Notes under the pieces: model-generated
Told to the model about the DNA's origin: nothing
Databases searched by the model: none
The model's input: only the letters and a program-made list of their open reading frames with translations
Translations under genes and position numbers: made by a program
NCBI GenBank assembly: GCA_964489705.1
Contig: CAZAZQ010000019.1
Location: 1 to 45,853 of the forward strand
DNA: 45,853 bases
From: CAZAZQ01 sp964489705
GTDB lineage: Bacteria > Zixibacteria > MSB-5A5 > GN15 > FEB-12
Direction of reading: 5' to 3'
Shown: one piece after another, positions 17,214 to 25,787 of the stretch
Layout of the letters: each line of letters begins with the position of its first letter
Numbering within the stretch: the first letter of the stretch is position 1

Positions 17214-19475
17214 ATGATGGGGACTACAACATACCGGCACAAGTATCGGTTGTCTTTTCCCGCCCGGGTGGGAATCGCGATTGTTCTGACGCTTGTGCTC
17301 TTTTTCTCCCGTGGTGTTGCTTCGCAGATACAATACAGTCTTTGTGATATCGAGGTTCTTTATCTCTTCGACGATGCCGAAACCATCGACTTTCCGACTC
17401 TTTACTATCTGAACGAAGAATTCGGCTGCCGTATTCAACTGCTCACGGTCAAGCCGAGGGAAGTGTTCGGCTATACGGAAAAAACAATCAAAGACCATCG
17501 GATTTCCTTCCACCGGTATTACCTGCCGGACGAGAGCCGGAAGTGGCTTGATTCCCTCTTTGGGGAGTTGTTCCGCGATCGCCGTCCCGATATTGTCATG
17601 ATAGGAAACGCTTCGTTTACTCCTCTCTATCAGGTGGTCACCGATTATCTTCTTGCTTTGCCTCCTTCCTCCAAACGGCTGTTCAACATTAAAAAAATTT
17701 ACCGGAAGGTAGTCGATATCGACTCACTCTCTCCGGATGAGCCGATGGTGGCACTTAACGGCAACGAACTCTTTACAAAGTACGAAGAACGTATAAAAAA
17801 CGAAGTTCCGCTTTTGTTTCCCTGGTATGACGTCGATCATTACTCGCCGCAGAAGCTTGTTCATTACCGGCTGGTGAAAAGTTTGTTGGAGAAACCGTCT
17901 ACCGGTGCGGATTTTCTTGCCGGATTGAAGCTGCTGCGTCTTGATGCGATTGTTCGTAGCCACCTGAGTGAAGGTCCGAAAAAGCAAACCATTCTCAAGC
18001 AAATCGACAATTTCACGAGAGCATTTACGAGCGCCTTAAAGGAACGAGGGAAAAGACGAGCCGACCTGATTATCGAAGGATACCGAAGCATCCGCCCCCT
18101 GACGCAGTTGGCACCGTTTGGAAAAGGAGTGGATACTTTCCCTGACTTCCAACCTTACGTGGACGACTTTCTCACCCAAGTGGAACATGCCGCTTGGAGT
18201 GCCGTCGGACTGGCGTGGGATGGAAAAATTTTCCTTCGTGATTCCCCTCACGGACCGAAATTGAAATATCTTGTTTCCTTATCCGCCAATGGACCCAAGG
18301 AAATAGAAGTCCGTGCTGTTCGCTTCCATCCCTACTGGGATACTACCGCGGTCGTGCTTGACTCTCTGACGCATGTGATTCTCCCCCATCAATCGTTTGT
18401 CCGCGAGTACCTCATCGACGTCGACCGCTCGTACCTGGAAGCCCAGCGTCCGGAATCTCTTTCTTTTACTACGGAAATTATGTACGGCGCCATTCCTTTG
18501 ACTTTTTCCAATACCTTGCCGGTTTGGGAAACACCTCACCTGCGCATTGCGTTTGAACCCGATTATCACATCATCCAACCGTTCGCCAAGCTCAACGTCG
18601 ACCGGGTTATCTCTTCGATGACTCTTCGGGTGATTATCTCCAAACCGAAAAATTACACCGGAAAGGCGGAAATAAACTTGGAACCGCCACGCGGGCTCTT
18701 TGCCGGGGTGTACCGTAAGCAACTCACGCTCGACAAAGGCTCCACCCACGAAACCATCCGCATTCCCTTTTCCATTTCCAACCTGTTCGAACTGGGAACG
18801 CAATACCTGCCTATTACCCTGTCAGTTGACGGGAAAATCGTCGCCGCCGACACCGCCCGCATCCGCATCGCGGCATGTAAGATACCGGAAACGGTGAAAG
18901 TCGGTTTCCTTCCGGATACGACCGGAGCGTTGGAAGATTTGTTGCGAATGCTCGACGTTAGCTTCCACCCTCTGACCGATCGGGCGTTGATGACGGCGGA
19001 TTTGAGCGCCTACAACGTCATCATAATTGGCTCGGGCGCTTTTCGACAATATCCTTCCTTCCCGATGATGAAAGACCGCTTCATGGAGTATATCCGCCAG
19101 GGCGGGTCACTGGTGCTGTTCGGGCAGCCGGAGGATTGGCGGGAAGGAGTTCTTCCGGTTTCGTTCATTCCCGTCAGTTCGCTGGTTCAAAAAGAGGAGA
19201 TAAAAAACCTCATTCCGGAAGCCCGGATTCTAAGCCGACCGTACCAAATCTCCTCGGGCAATCTCCTTTCCTTCTGCACCACTCCCTACCATGCCACCCC
19301 TGCCGTAATCTCTCCGGCGGAGAAAGTGTATGTCACCCCTTCCGGGGAAGCGCTGCTGTCGGTCTCCCGGCTGGGAGAGGGACAGATTATTTACTGCGGC
19401 TTCCCTCTGCTGGAAATGATAGCCGACCTGCAAATCGACGCTATTCACCTTTTTGCAAACATTTTGAACTATTAA
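17214..19475 (+). CDS. large exported protein of unknown function
   Basis: I do not recognise this 753-residue protein. A basic N-terminus is followed by one hydrophobic helix (about 18-36, VGIAIVLTLVLFFS), a signal peptide or anchor. Residues about 40-330 are mixed alpha/beta with no known motif. About 350-560 look like beta-sandwich material (for example SSMTLRVIISKPKNYTGKAE and LTLDKGSTHETIRIPFSI). Residues about 565-753 resemble a class I amidotransferase-like flavodoxin fold (YNVIIIGSGAFRQYP, FMEYIRQGGSLVLFG, GEGQIIYCGFPLLEM) of the non-enzymatic type, with no Cys-His-Glu triad visible. It has its own promoter next to the start codon. The ABC exporter genes follow after 120 bases; a link is possible but unproven. 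Confidence 0.75.
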   Translation: MMGTTTYRHKYRLSFPARVGIAIVLTLVLFFSRGVASQIQYSLCDIEVLYLFDDAETIDFPTLYYLNEEFGCRIQLLTVKPREVFGYTEKTIKDHRISFHRYYLPDESRKWLDSLFGELFRDRRPDIVMIGNASFTPLYQVVTDYLLALPPSSKRLFNIKKIYRKVVDIDSLSPDEPMVALNGNELFTKYEERIKNEVPLLFPWYDVDHYSPQKLVHYRLVKSLLEKPSTGADFLAGLKLLRLDAIVRSHLSEGPKKQTILKQIDNFTRAFTSALKERGKRRADLIIEGYRSIRPLTQLAPFGKGVDTFPDFQPYVDDFLTQVEHAAWSAVGLAWDGKIFLRDSPHGPKLKYLVSLSANGPKEIEVRAVRFHPYWDTTAVVLDSLTHVILPHQSFVREYLIDVDRSYLEAQRPESLSFTTEIMYGAIPLTFSNTLPVWETPHLRIAFEPDYHIIQPFAKLNVDRVISSMTLRVIISKPKNYTGKAEINLEPPRGLFAGVYRKQLTLDKGSTHETIRIPFSISNLFELGTQYLPITLSVDGKIVAADTARIRIAACKIPETVKVGFLPDTTGALEDLLRMLDVSFHPLTDRALMTADLSAYNVIIIGSGAFRQYPSFPMMKDRFMEYIRQGGSLVLFGQPEDWREGVLPVSFIPVSSLVQKEEIKNLIPEARILSRPYQISSGNLLSFCTTPYHATPAVISPAEKVYVTPSGEALLSVSRLGEGQIIYCGFPLLEMIADLQIDAIHLFANILNY

Positions 19476-19595
19476 AATCCATTTTTCTCATTATATTACT
19501 TCGATATGTCGGCTCCGACGGACGGAACGACAGTACGGAGAGTAAGAGAAGGAACACAAGTAGGTTACTGAGGCATTAGTATTGACAGAAAGTCT

Positions 19596-21344
19596 ATGAA
19601 ACGCACCAAGCGCTTTTCCACCATCACCCCATTTCTCAAGCGATATCGGCACTATCTCATTCTCGGCGGCATCGCCATTGTCCTGACCAATGCGTTGGCG
19701 CTTGTCATTCCCTATCTGACCAAACTCGTTTTCGACTTGTTGGAACATCACGGCTCTTCGCAGCAAATCCTCCGCTTGGTTCTTCTGAGCATCGGGTTGG
19801 CTATTCTCTCGGGCGTCTTTCGCTTTTTTGTCCGGCGGACTATTATCTGGGCGTCGCGGCATATTGAATACCACTTGCGGAATAAGCTCTTTTCTCACCT
19901 GCTCACTCTCACACCTTCTTTCTACCACAATACCCGCACCGGCGACATCATGGCGCGCGCCACCAATGACTTGGAAGCGGTACGAATGATGATAGGTCCC
20001 GGCATCATGCACCTGGCAAACACTGTTGTCACGATTGTAATAGCCGTTTCTTTCATGGTCTACCTCTCTCCCAAACTGACTCTCTATGCCTTGGCGCCGA
20101 TGATCGTCTTTCCCATCTTCGTCAACCGGCTGGGAAACCTGGTACATCAAAAGTTCTCCAAGATACAAGAGTTCTTTTCCCAACTCACCGCGGCGGTACA
20201 AGAAAATATCGCCGGGGTGCGGGTGGTGCGAGCGTATCGACAAGAAGAACCGGAAATCGAACATTTCGAATCCATGTCGAACAAGTACATTGACCTCAAC
20301 TTGGATATGGCGCGATTGTACGGCGTGTTCTTCCCGCTGATAATGTTCCTCGTCTCAGGGATTAACTTGGGGGTGCTTTACTTCGGCGGACTCGATGTCA
20401 TCGATCAAAAAATTCCTTTCGGAACGCTGGTGGCGTTCTTCGCCTACGTTTCGATGCTCTTCTGGCCTGCTTTTTCGCTGGGGTGGATTGTCTCTTTGTA
20501 CCAGCGCGGGACAGCTTCGCTTGACCGCATCAACAACATCCTGTTCACCCAGCCGGAGGTACGCAACGAGAATGGTGTTGAACCGACGGAACGGATGAAA
20601 GGGGAAATAATTTTCCGGAATTTACATTTCACCTATGATCATCACGAAGTGCTCAAGGACATCACGCTGACCATCTCCGCCGGGCAAACTGTCGGCATCA
20701 TCGGAAAGACCGGTTCCGGGAAAACCACCCTCGTCTCTTTACTGGCGCGGTTGTACCCGGTCGAGCGAGGTCGGATATTTATCGACGGGAAAGACATCAA
20801 CGATTGGGAACTTGCCGCCTTGCGGCGGCAGATCGGCTTTGTCACGCAGGAACCGTTCTTGTTTTCCGATACCATCGCCAATAACATCAATTTCGGAAAC
20901 GCCGACGTTTCGACCGAGCAAATCATCGCCGCTTCCGACATTGCCGCCCTGACGAAGGACATCGAGACCTTTCCGGATAAATTTCACACCATGGTGGGGG
21001 AACGCGGTATCACCCTTTCCGGCGGACAGAAGCAACGTCTGGCAATCGCTCGGGCGTTGCTCATCGACCCGGCGATTCTGGTACTCGACGACGCCACCTC
21101 TTCGGTCGACACGGAAACGGAAGACGAAATCAACGAACACATTCAGGCGGAACTCCGCAAACGGACGACGATTATTATCTCCCATCGCGCCTCGTCGGTG
21201 AAAAAGGCGGATATGATTATTTACTTGCACGAAGGGAAAATCGTCGAGCAGGGAACCCACGAAGAACTGCTCAAGCGCAACGGCTATTATGCCGCCCTGT
21301 ACCGCTCGCAACTGTTGGAAAAGGAACTGGAGCAACTGGCATGA
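19596..21344 (+). CDS. ABC exporter subunit 1 (fused membrane and ATPase domains)
   Basis: A 582-residue half-transporter with six membrane helices (about residues 15-310) and a C-terminal ATPase domain. Walker A is IIGKTGSGKTT (about 367-377), the signature LSGGQ is at 474-478, and Walker B is LVLDDATSSVD with D498. The residue after Walker B, normally the catalytic glutamate, is aspartate (D499), so this subunit's own site should hydrolyse poorly. It overlaps the second half-transporter gene by four bases (ATGA), the usual sign of a heterodimer. Family relatives include TM287/288 and BmrCD multidrug or lipid exporters; the substrate is unknown. Confidence 0.92.
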   Translation: MKRTKRFSTITPFLKRYRHYLILGGIAIVLTNALALVIPYLTKLVFDLLEHHGSSQQILRLVLLSIGLAILSGVFRFFVRRTIIWASRHIEYHLRNKLFSHLLTLTPSFYHNTRTGDIMARATNDLEAVRMMIGPGIMHLANTVVTIVIAVSFMVYLSPKLTLYALAPMIVFPIFVNRLGNLVHQKFSKIQEFFSQLTAAVQENIAGVRVVRAYRQEEPEIEHFESMSNKYIDLNLDMARLYGVFFPLIMFLVSGINLGVLYFGGLDVIDQKIPFGTLVAFFAYVSMLFWPAFSLGWIVSLYQRGTASLDRINNILFTQPEVRNENGVEPTERMKGEIIFRNLHFTYDHHEVLKDITLTISAGQTVGIIGKTGSGKTTLVSLLARLYPVERGRIFIDGKDINDWELAALRRQIGFVTQEPFLFSDTIANNINFGNADVSTEQIIAASDIAALTKDIETFPDKFHTMVGERGITLSGGQKQRLAIARALLIDPAILVLDDATSSVDTETEDEINEHIQAELRKRTTIIISHRASSVKKADMIIYLHEGKIVEQGTHEELLKRNGYYAALYRSQLLEKELEQLA

Positions 21345-23155
21345 GCGACATCGGCTACCATGAAGAAGAAGCCTTGGGCAAAGCCTATGACGCCCGCTTG
21401 ATGAAGCGGCTGCTGCGATATTTGCGTCCCTACCGCCATGTGGTCGTTCTGGCGGTAATCCTGCTTTTGCTCAGCTCTCTTTTTCAAATCTCTCTGACCT
21501 TTTTGATTCAAATCGGCATCGACGACTACATCAAAGTACAAAACAAAAGCGGCTTGGGGAACATTGCGCTTTTGTACTTGGGCGCAATCGTGCTGGCGCT
21601 GCTTGCCAGTTACGCTCAGTTGTTCCTGACTATGTGGCTGGGTCAGAAAGTCCAGCATGATATCCGCATGCAAATCTTTCGCCACCTGCAAAAGCTCCAT
21701 CTCGGCTTTTTCGACAAAAACCCGGTGGGACGGTTGGTCACAAGAGTGACGAATGACGTGAACGTTCTCAACGAGCTGTTTTCATCCGGGGTAGTGACAA
21801 TAATCGGCGACCTCTTCATGTTGGTGCTCATTATCGGCGCTCTGCTCTATTACAATTGGAAGCTGGCGCTCATCACCTTTACGGTGCTCCCGTTGTTGGT
21901 TATTGCAACTTTTGTCTTTCGGGCGAAAGTACGAAACGTCTACCGCGACGTTCGCACCAAGCTGGCTCGTCTCAACGCCTTCATGCAAGAGCACATCACC
22001 GGCATGACAGTGGTGCAGCTATTCACCCAAGAAAAAAGAATTTTTGACAAGTTCGACGCCATCAACCGCAGCCTGAGAGCGACTCATCTTCGCGGCATTT
22101 ACTACTACGCCGTCTTCTTCCCGACGGTTGAAATTATCAGCGCCATCTCGGTGGGGTTGCTCCTTTACTATGGCGGACTGCAAATCGAAGCCGCCACCCT
22201 CACCTTCGGAGAGCTGGTTGCGTTCATTCATCTGGTGGAACGTTTTTATCGTCCTATCCGCGACCTTTCGGAAAAATACAATATCCTCCAAGCTTCGATG
22301 GCATCGTCGGAGCGTATTTTCAAACTCCTTGACACTCCTCCTGAAATTACCACCTCCCCCGCTCCACCGGTGAAAAAGACTTCCTTCAAAGGAAAAATCG
22401 ACTTCGACCACGTTTGGTTTGCTTACTATGACGACGAGTGGGTGCTCAAAGATGTTACCTTCTCAATCGAGCCGGGAGAAAAAGTCGCTATTGTCGGCGC
22501 TACCGGGGCGGGGAAAACGTCGCTGATTTCCCTTCTCTACCGGTTCTATGATTACCAGCGCGGCAGTATAAAAATTGATGGGGTCGACCTCAAAAAAATT
22601 CCCGTCGACGAACTCCGCTCCCACTTCGCTTTGGTTCTCCAAGACGTCTTTCTCTTCACCGGCGACTATGCCGGGAATGTCCGTTTGAGAAACAAAGATA
22701 TCAGTGACGAAGAGGTTCTCCAAGCCCTCCGACGGGTGCGCTTCGACTGCTTTCTGGCACGGCAACCGGAGGGCATTCATACCGAAGTCAAAGAACGCGG
22801 CGCCACCCTTTCAACCGGTCAGAAACAGTTACTCTCCTTTGCACGGGCGCTGGCGTTCGACCCGGATATTCTCATACTCGATGAAGCGACCAGCTCCGTC
22901 GACACCGAGACGGAACTGTTGATTCAAGAAGCCCTGGACGAGCTTATCAAAGAACGGACGTCAATCATTATCGCCCACCGTCTGTCCACCATCGAGAAAG
23001 CGGACAAAATCATCGTCCTCCACCACGGCAGGCTCCGCGAGATGGGCACGCACAAAGAACTTTTGAAACGCAAAGGGATTTACTATACTCTCTACCGGAT
23101 GCAGTACAAGAAAACCGAAACCGAGAGCGCTTCCTCGATAGGAGTCCGGCGATAA
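21341..23155 (+). CDS. ABC exporter subunit 2 (fused membrane and ATPase domains)
   Basis: A 604-residue half-transporter with six N-terminal membrane helices and an ATPase domain. Walker A is IVGATGAGKTS, the signature is LSTGQ at 490-494 instead of LSGGQ, and Walker B LILDEATSSVD carries the catalytic glutamate E515. In a heterodimer the altered signature pairs with the D499 site of subunit 1, so both degenerate elements fall in one ATP site and the other site is fully canonical. This matches asymmetric exporters of the TM287/288 kind. Its stop overlaps the ATG of the next gene by one base. Confidence 0.92.
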   Translation: MSDIGYHEEEALGKAYDARLMKRLLRYLRPYRHVVVLAVILLLLSSLFQISLTFLIQIGIDDYIKVQNKSGLGNIALLYLGAIVLALLASYAQLFLTMWLGQKVQHDIRMQIFRHLQKLHLGFFDKNPVGRLVTRVTNDVNVLNELFSSGVVTIIGDLFMLVLIIGALLYYNWKLALITFTVLPLLVIATFVFRAKVRNVYRDVRTKLARLNAFMQEHITGMTVVQLFTQEKRIFDKFDAINRSLRATHLRGIYYYAVFFPTVEIISAISVGLLLYYGGLQIEAATLTFGELVAFIHLVERFYRPIRDLSEKYNILQASMASSERIFKLLDTPPEITTSPAPPVKKTSFKGKIDFDHVWFAYYDDEWVLKDVTFSIEPGEKVAIVGATGAGKTSLISLLYRFYDYQRGSIKIDGVDLKKIPVDELRSHFALVLQDVFLFTGDYAGNVRLRNKDISDEEVLQALRRVRFDCFLARQPEGIHTEVKERGATLSTGQKQLLSFARALAFDPDILILDEATSSVDTETELLIQEALDELIKERTSIIIAHRLSTIEKADKIIVLHHGRLREMGTHKELLKRKGIYYTLYRMQYKKTETESASSIGVRR

Positions 23156-23964
23156 TGAAACCGACCAAAAAAGAGATACGCAGCTACCTTCGCTTTGCCG
23201 AACGACTCGCCCGCCATGCGGGAGAAATTCTCCACGACGGTTTCAACCGAAAGCATCACGTGACGTACAAAGGACGCATCAACCCCGTAACCGAGTACGA
23301 CCTCAAATCGGAAAAATACATCACCGGGCAAATCAAAAAGACCTACCCCAACCACGCCATCCTTGCCGAAGAAGGAAACGACGTTGAAGAGCGCTCCGAC
23401 TTCCGCTGGGTGATAGACCCGCTGGATGGGACCGTGAACTACGCCCACGGCTTCCCCGTCTACTGCGTTTCCATCGCCTTGGAGTACCGGGAAGAAACTA
23501 TCGTCGGTGTCGTCTACGACCCGGAACGAAAAGAGCTCTTCTCGGCAGGGCGTGGAATGGGCGCTTTTCTCAACGGCAAGAAAATTTCCGTTTCCGCTGA
23601 GACCTCGCTGCAACGGGCTCTGCTGGCGACCGGATTTGCGTACAACATCGGAACGGCAAAACGCAACAATCTGGGGTTCTTCGCCCGCATGGCAAAAAAA
23701 GCTCAGGCTATCCGCCGTCCCGGGTCGGCGGCAATCGACCTTTGCTGGTTGGCGTGTGGAAGAATCGACGGCTTTTGGGAATTCTACCTCCACCCCTGGG
23801 ACACGGCGGCAGCGAAGCTCATCGTGGAAGAAGCAGGCGGTATCGTTACCCGCATCGACGGGCGGAAGTATTCGATTTTCGATGAGGACATCCTCGCCGG
23901 CAATCGCCGGATCCACAAAGCGATGATGGCGGTCCTGCTCGGCAGGCGACGGAAAACGCCATAG
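23155..23964 (+). CDS. inositol-monophosphatase-family phosphatase
   Basis: A 269-residue Mg2+-dependent phosphatase of the IMPase/SuhB family. Metal-binding motifs are in order: the glutamates of ILAEEGNDVEE, WVIDPLDGTVNYAHGFP (the D-P-L-D-G-T core) and HPWDTAAAKLIVEEAGG near the C-terminus. Substrate (inositol phosphate, histidinol phosphate, PAP or fructose bisphosphate) cannot be settled; the YAHGFP variant of the more common FVHGFP is closest to SuhB-like enzymes. It is translationally coupled to the ABC exporter and converges with the minus-strand kelch gene, whose stop is 16 bases away. Confidence 0.9.
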   Translation: MKPTKKEIRSYLRFAERLARHAGEILHDGFNRKHHVTYKGRINPVTEYDLKSEKYITGQIKKTYPNHAILAEEGNDVEERSDFRWVIDPLDGTVNYAHGFPVYCVSIALEYREETIVGVVYDPERKELFSAGRGMGAFLNGKKISVSAETSLQRALLATGFAYNIGTAKRNNLGFFARMAKKAQAIRRPGSAAIDLCWLACGRIDGFWEFYLHPWDTAAAKLIVEEAGGIVTRIDGRKYSIFDEDILAGNRRIHKAMMAVLLGRRRKTP

Positions 23965-23980
23965 AGAGAATACCTGTTAT

Positions 23981-25477
23981 CTAACTGCTAAAAAGAAAGT
24001 CAACCAACATCGTGACATCAGTCACGCTTATTATCCCATTACGGTCGATATCCGCTGTTTCCTCGACCTGAGGAGGCGCTCCCTCTTTGAAAAGAAAGTC
24101 GATGAGGCACACCAAATCGGTGACGTTCACCTGACCGTCATTATCAACGTCACCCGAGATATGACCTCTCATAACTACCGAACCTCTAAGGATGAATTTT
24201 TCCTCCTCGTCAGTCAACCAACTTCCTATGACAGTATACGTTTGAACACTTACATCCCAAAGGGGCATATATCCCTCAATAAAAACATCCAACGGGATAA
24301 CAAGCTTCATAACTTCGCCGGAAAAATCCGGATGTGAAGAGACAATGTGCCACGACAACGGTTTAATGGAGCCATTAACAAGAATACTCGTTGGGTCAAT
24401 TTCATACACGGTATGGTTTAAAGTAAAATCCCCGAGGTATATGGTTGCAAACTGGGAGTCAATATAATGTACCGCTAACATCGTATCCGGATTTATGATT
24501 ACCTTACCCGATTCATAAGGAGAAAATTCATAAACTTTATCCAGAGGGAAGCCATGTTCCTCCGTAATCCCTCCCAACAAATAAACCTTTCCATTCACTT
24601 CGACCGTAGACATAAATGCCCAGTTGAAAGGTAAGTTTTGACCAAAACACCAAGAATTAGAGACGGGATCGTATATTTGAACGACATCCACAAAGTCAGT
24701 GTTGGATATTCTCCCGCCAAAAAGATAAATTTTACCATCTATTACCGCAGCGGCATGATCTTGAACACCTATTAAGAGAGGACTCTTAAAACCGAAAGTA
24801 TCAGCAACCGGATCATAAACTATGTTAAAATCTAGACCTGACTGAAAAGAAAATCCTCTTCCTCCCAACAGATATACTGCTTCAGCCACTTTCGCTATCG
24901 CATACCTTTCCAACCCACCGGGCAATCGGTTCATAGCAGACCATACTTCCTCCTCAGGATCATAAATATAGTTAGGATCATAAGGAGCAAAGCCATTATG
25001 TCCTCCTAACAGATGGAACTTCCCATTATCATTGAAGGCACGCCCTGTAGTCAACGGCTCTGGGAGGCATGGTAATGTATCGCACTGACGAGTTGTAATA
25101 TCATAACAAAACACTGAATCCTTGAACCATCCTGCTTGTATCCCTCCCCCGGCGAAGTAAACCTTGTTACCAATTAAACAAGAATACATCGCCCACCCAC
25201 CAAACGGAGTTGTATCAACGACCTCCCAATCGTTACTCAACGGATCATATCGCCATACTTCATAGTTTAGACTATCAATATCACATCCGCTAAGTCCTAC
25301 AAAGCAGTATACATAGCCCTCATATGCATACGCTTCCATGTACCAGCGTGGGGCCGGCATATTTGCCACTTTGGTAAAATGTGAAAACATATTTTCACTG
25401 TTTCCAGATGCATTGGAACCACTCCCCAATAACACCATCACTCCCATTACACTTGCCAACAACTTTACTCGTTTCAT
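23981..25477 (-). CDS. secreted kelch-propeller protein with dockerin-like C-terminus
   Basis: A 498-residue protein with a signal peptide (MKRVKLLASVMGVMVLLGSG...). A kelch beta-propeller fills about residues 30-320, with recurring VYxxGG strands: VYFAGGG, FHLLGGH, VYLLGGRG, IYLFGGR and VYLLGGI. An Ig-like or beta-rich linker follows. A C-terminal pair of calcium-loop repeats of dockerin type comes last (GDVDNDGQVNVTDLVCLIDF and DIDRNGIISVTDVTMLVDFL). I chose the ATG at 25477, seven bases after GAGGGA; an in-frame ATG five codons upstream overlaps that site. The dockerin-like tail resembles those of the two other secreted proteins in this window. Confidence 0.85.
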   Translation of the reverse strand: MKRVKLLASVMGVMVLLGSGSNASGNSENMFSHFTKVANMPAPRWYMEAYAYEGYVYCFVGLSGCDIDSLNYEVWRYDPLSNDWEVVDTTPFGGWAMYSCLIGNKVYFAGGGIQAGWFKDSVFCYDITTRQCDTLPCLPEPLTTGRAFNDNGKFHLLGGHNGFAPYDPNYIYDPEEEVWSAMNRLPGGLERYAIAKVAEAVYLLGGRGFSFQSGLDFNIVYDPVADTFGFKSPLLIGVQDHAAAVIDGKIYLFGGRISNTDFVDVVQIYDPVSNSWCFGQNLPFNWAFMSTVEVNGKVYLLGGITEEHGFPLDKVYEFSPYESGKVIINPDTMLAVHYIDSQFATIYLGDFTLNHTVYEIDPTSILVNGSIKPLSWHIVSSHPDFSGEVMKLVIPLDVFIEGYMPLWDVSVQTYTVIGSWLTDEEEKFILRGSVVMRGHISGDVDNDGQVNVTDLVCLIDFLFKEGAPPQVEETADIDRNGIISVTDVTMLVDFLFSS

Positions 25478-25606
25478 CACGATATCCCTCATTGAATACT
25501 AACTTTTCATGTGAGCAAAACCTTACAAAAACTGTTTTACTTTCAACAAAGAGCTACAAAACTGAGTACACGATAAGTACTACTCCAACAGAACCCGACA
25601 TATTGA

Positions 25607-25634
25607 AGAATAAAATAGAGAGGTATTTTGTCAA
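25607..25634 (-). promoter_or_regulatory. promoter of the kelch-dockerin gene
   Basis: On the minus strand TTGACA (25634-25629) and TATTCT (25612-25607) are 16 bases apart, about 125 bases before the kelch gene start. It faces away from the plus-strand promoter at 25682. Confidence 0.5.
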
Positions 25635-25681
25635 GGAATTTCATCTCTGCTTTCTGTGAGCACCACCCTCCTATAAACTCC

Positions 25682-25710
25682 TTGACACAACATGGATTAT
25701 TTGGTATAAT
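25682..25710 (+). promoter_or_regulatory. perfect-consensus sigma70 promoter
   Basis: TTGACA (25682-25687) and TATAAT (25705-25710) match the consensus at all 12 positions with the optimal 17-base spacing, and TGG directly before the -10 box adds an extended -10. The leader of about 70 bases ends in AAGGAGG before ATG 25788. This predicts very strong expression of the cysteine-repeat protein. Confidence 0.85.
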
Positions 25711-25787
25711 TATAACGTCTTAAAGGAAGTTTCGATACCGCCTCAAAGGTATATGCAGCGTCCAAAACACGTTCAAGGAGGGAACCA

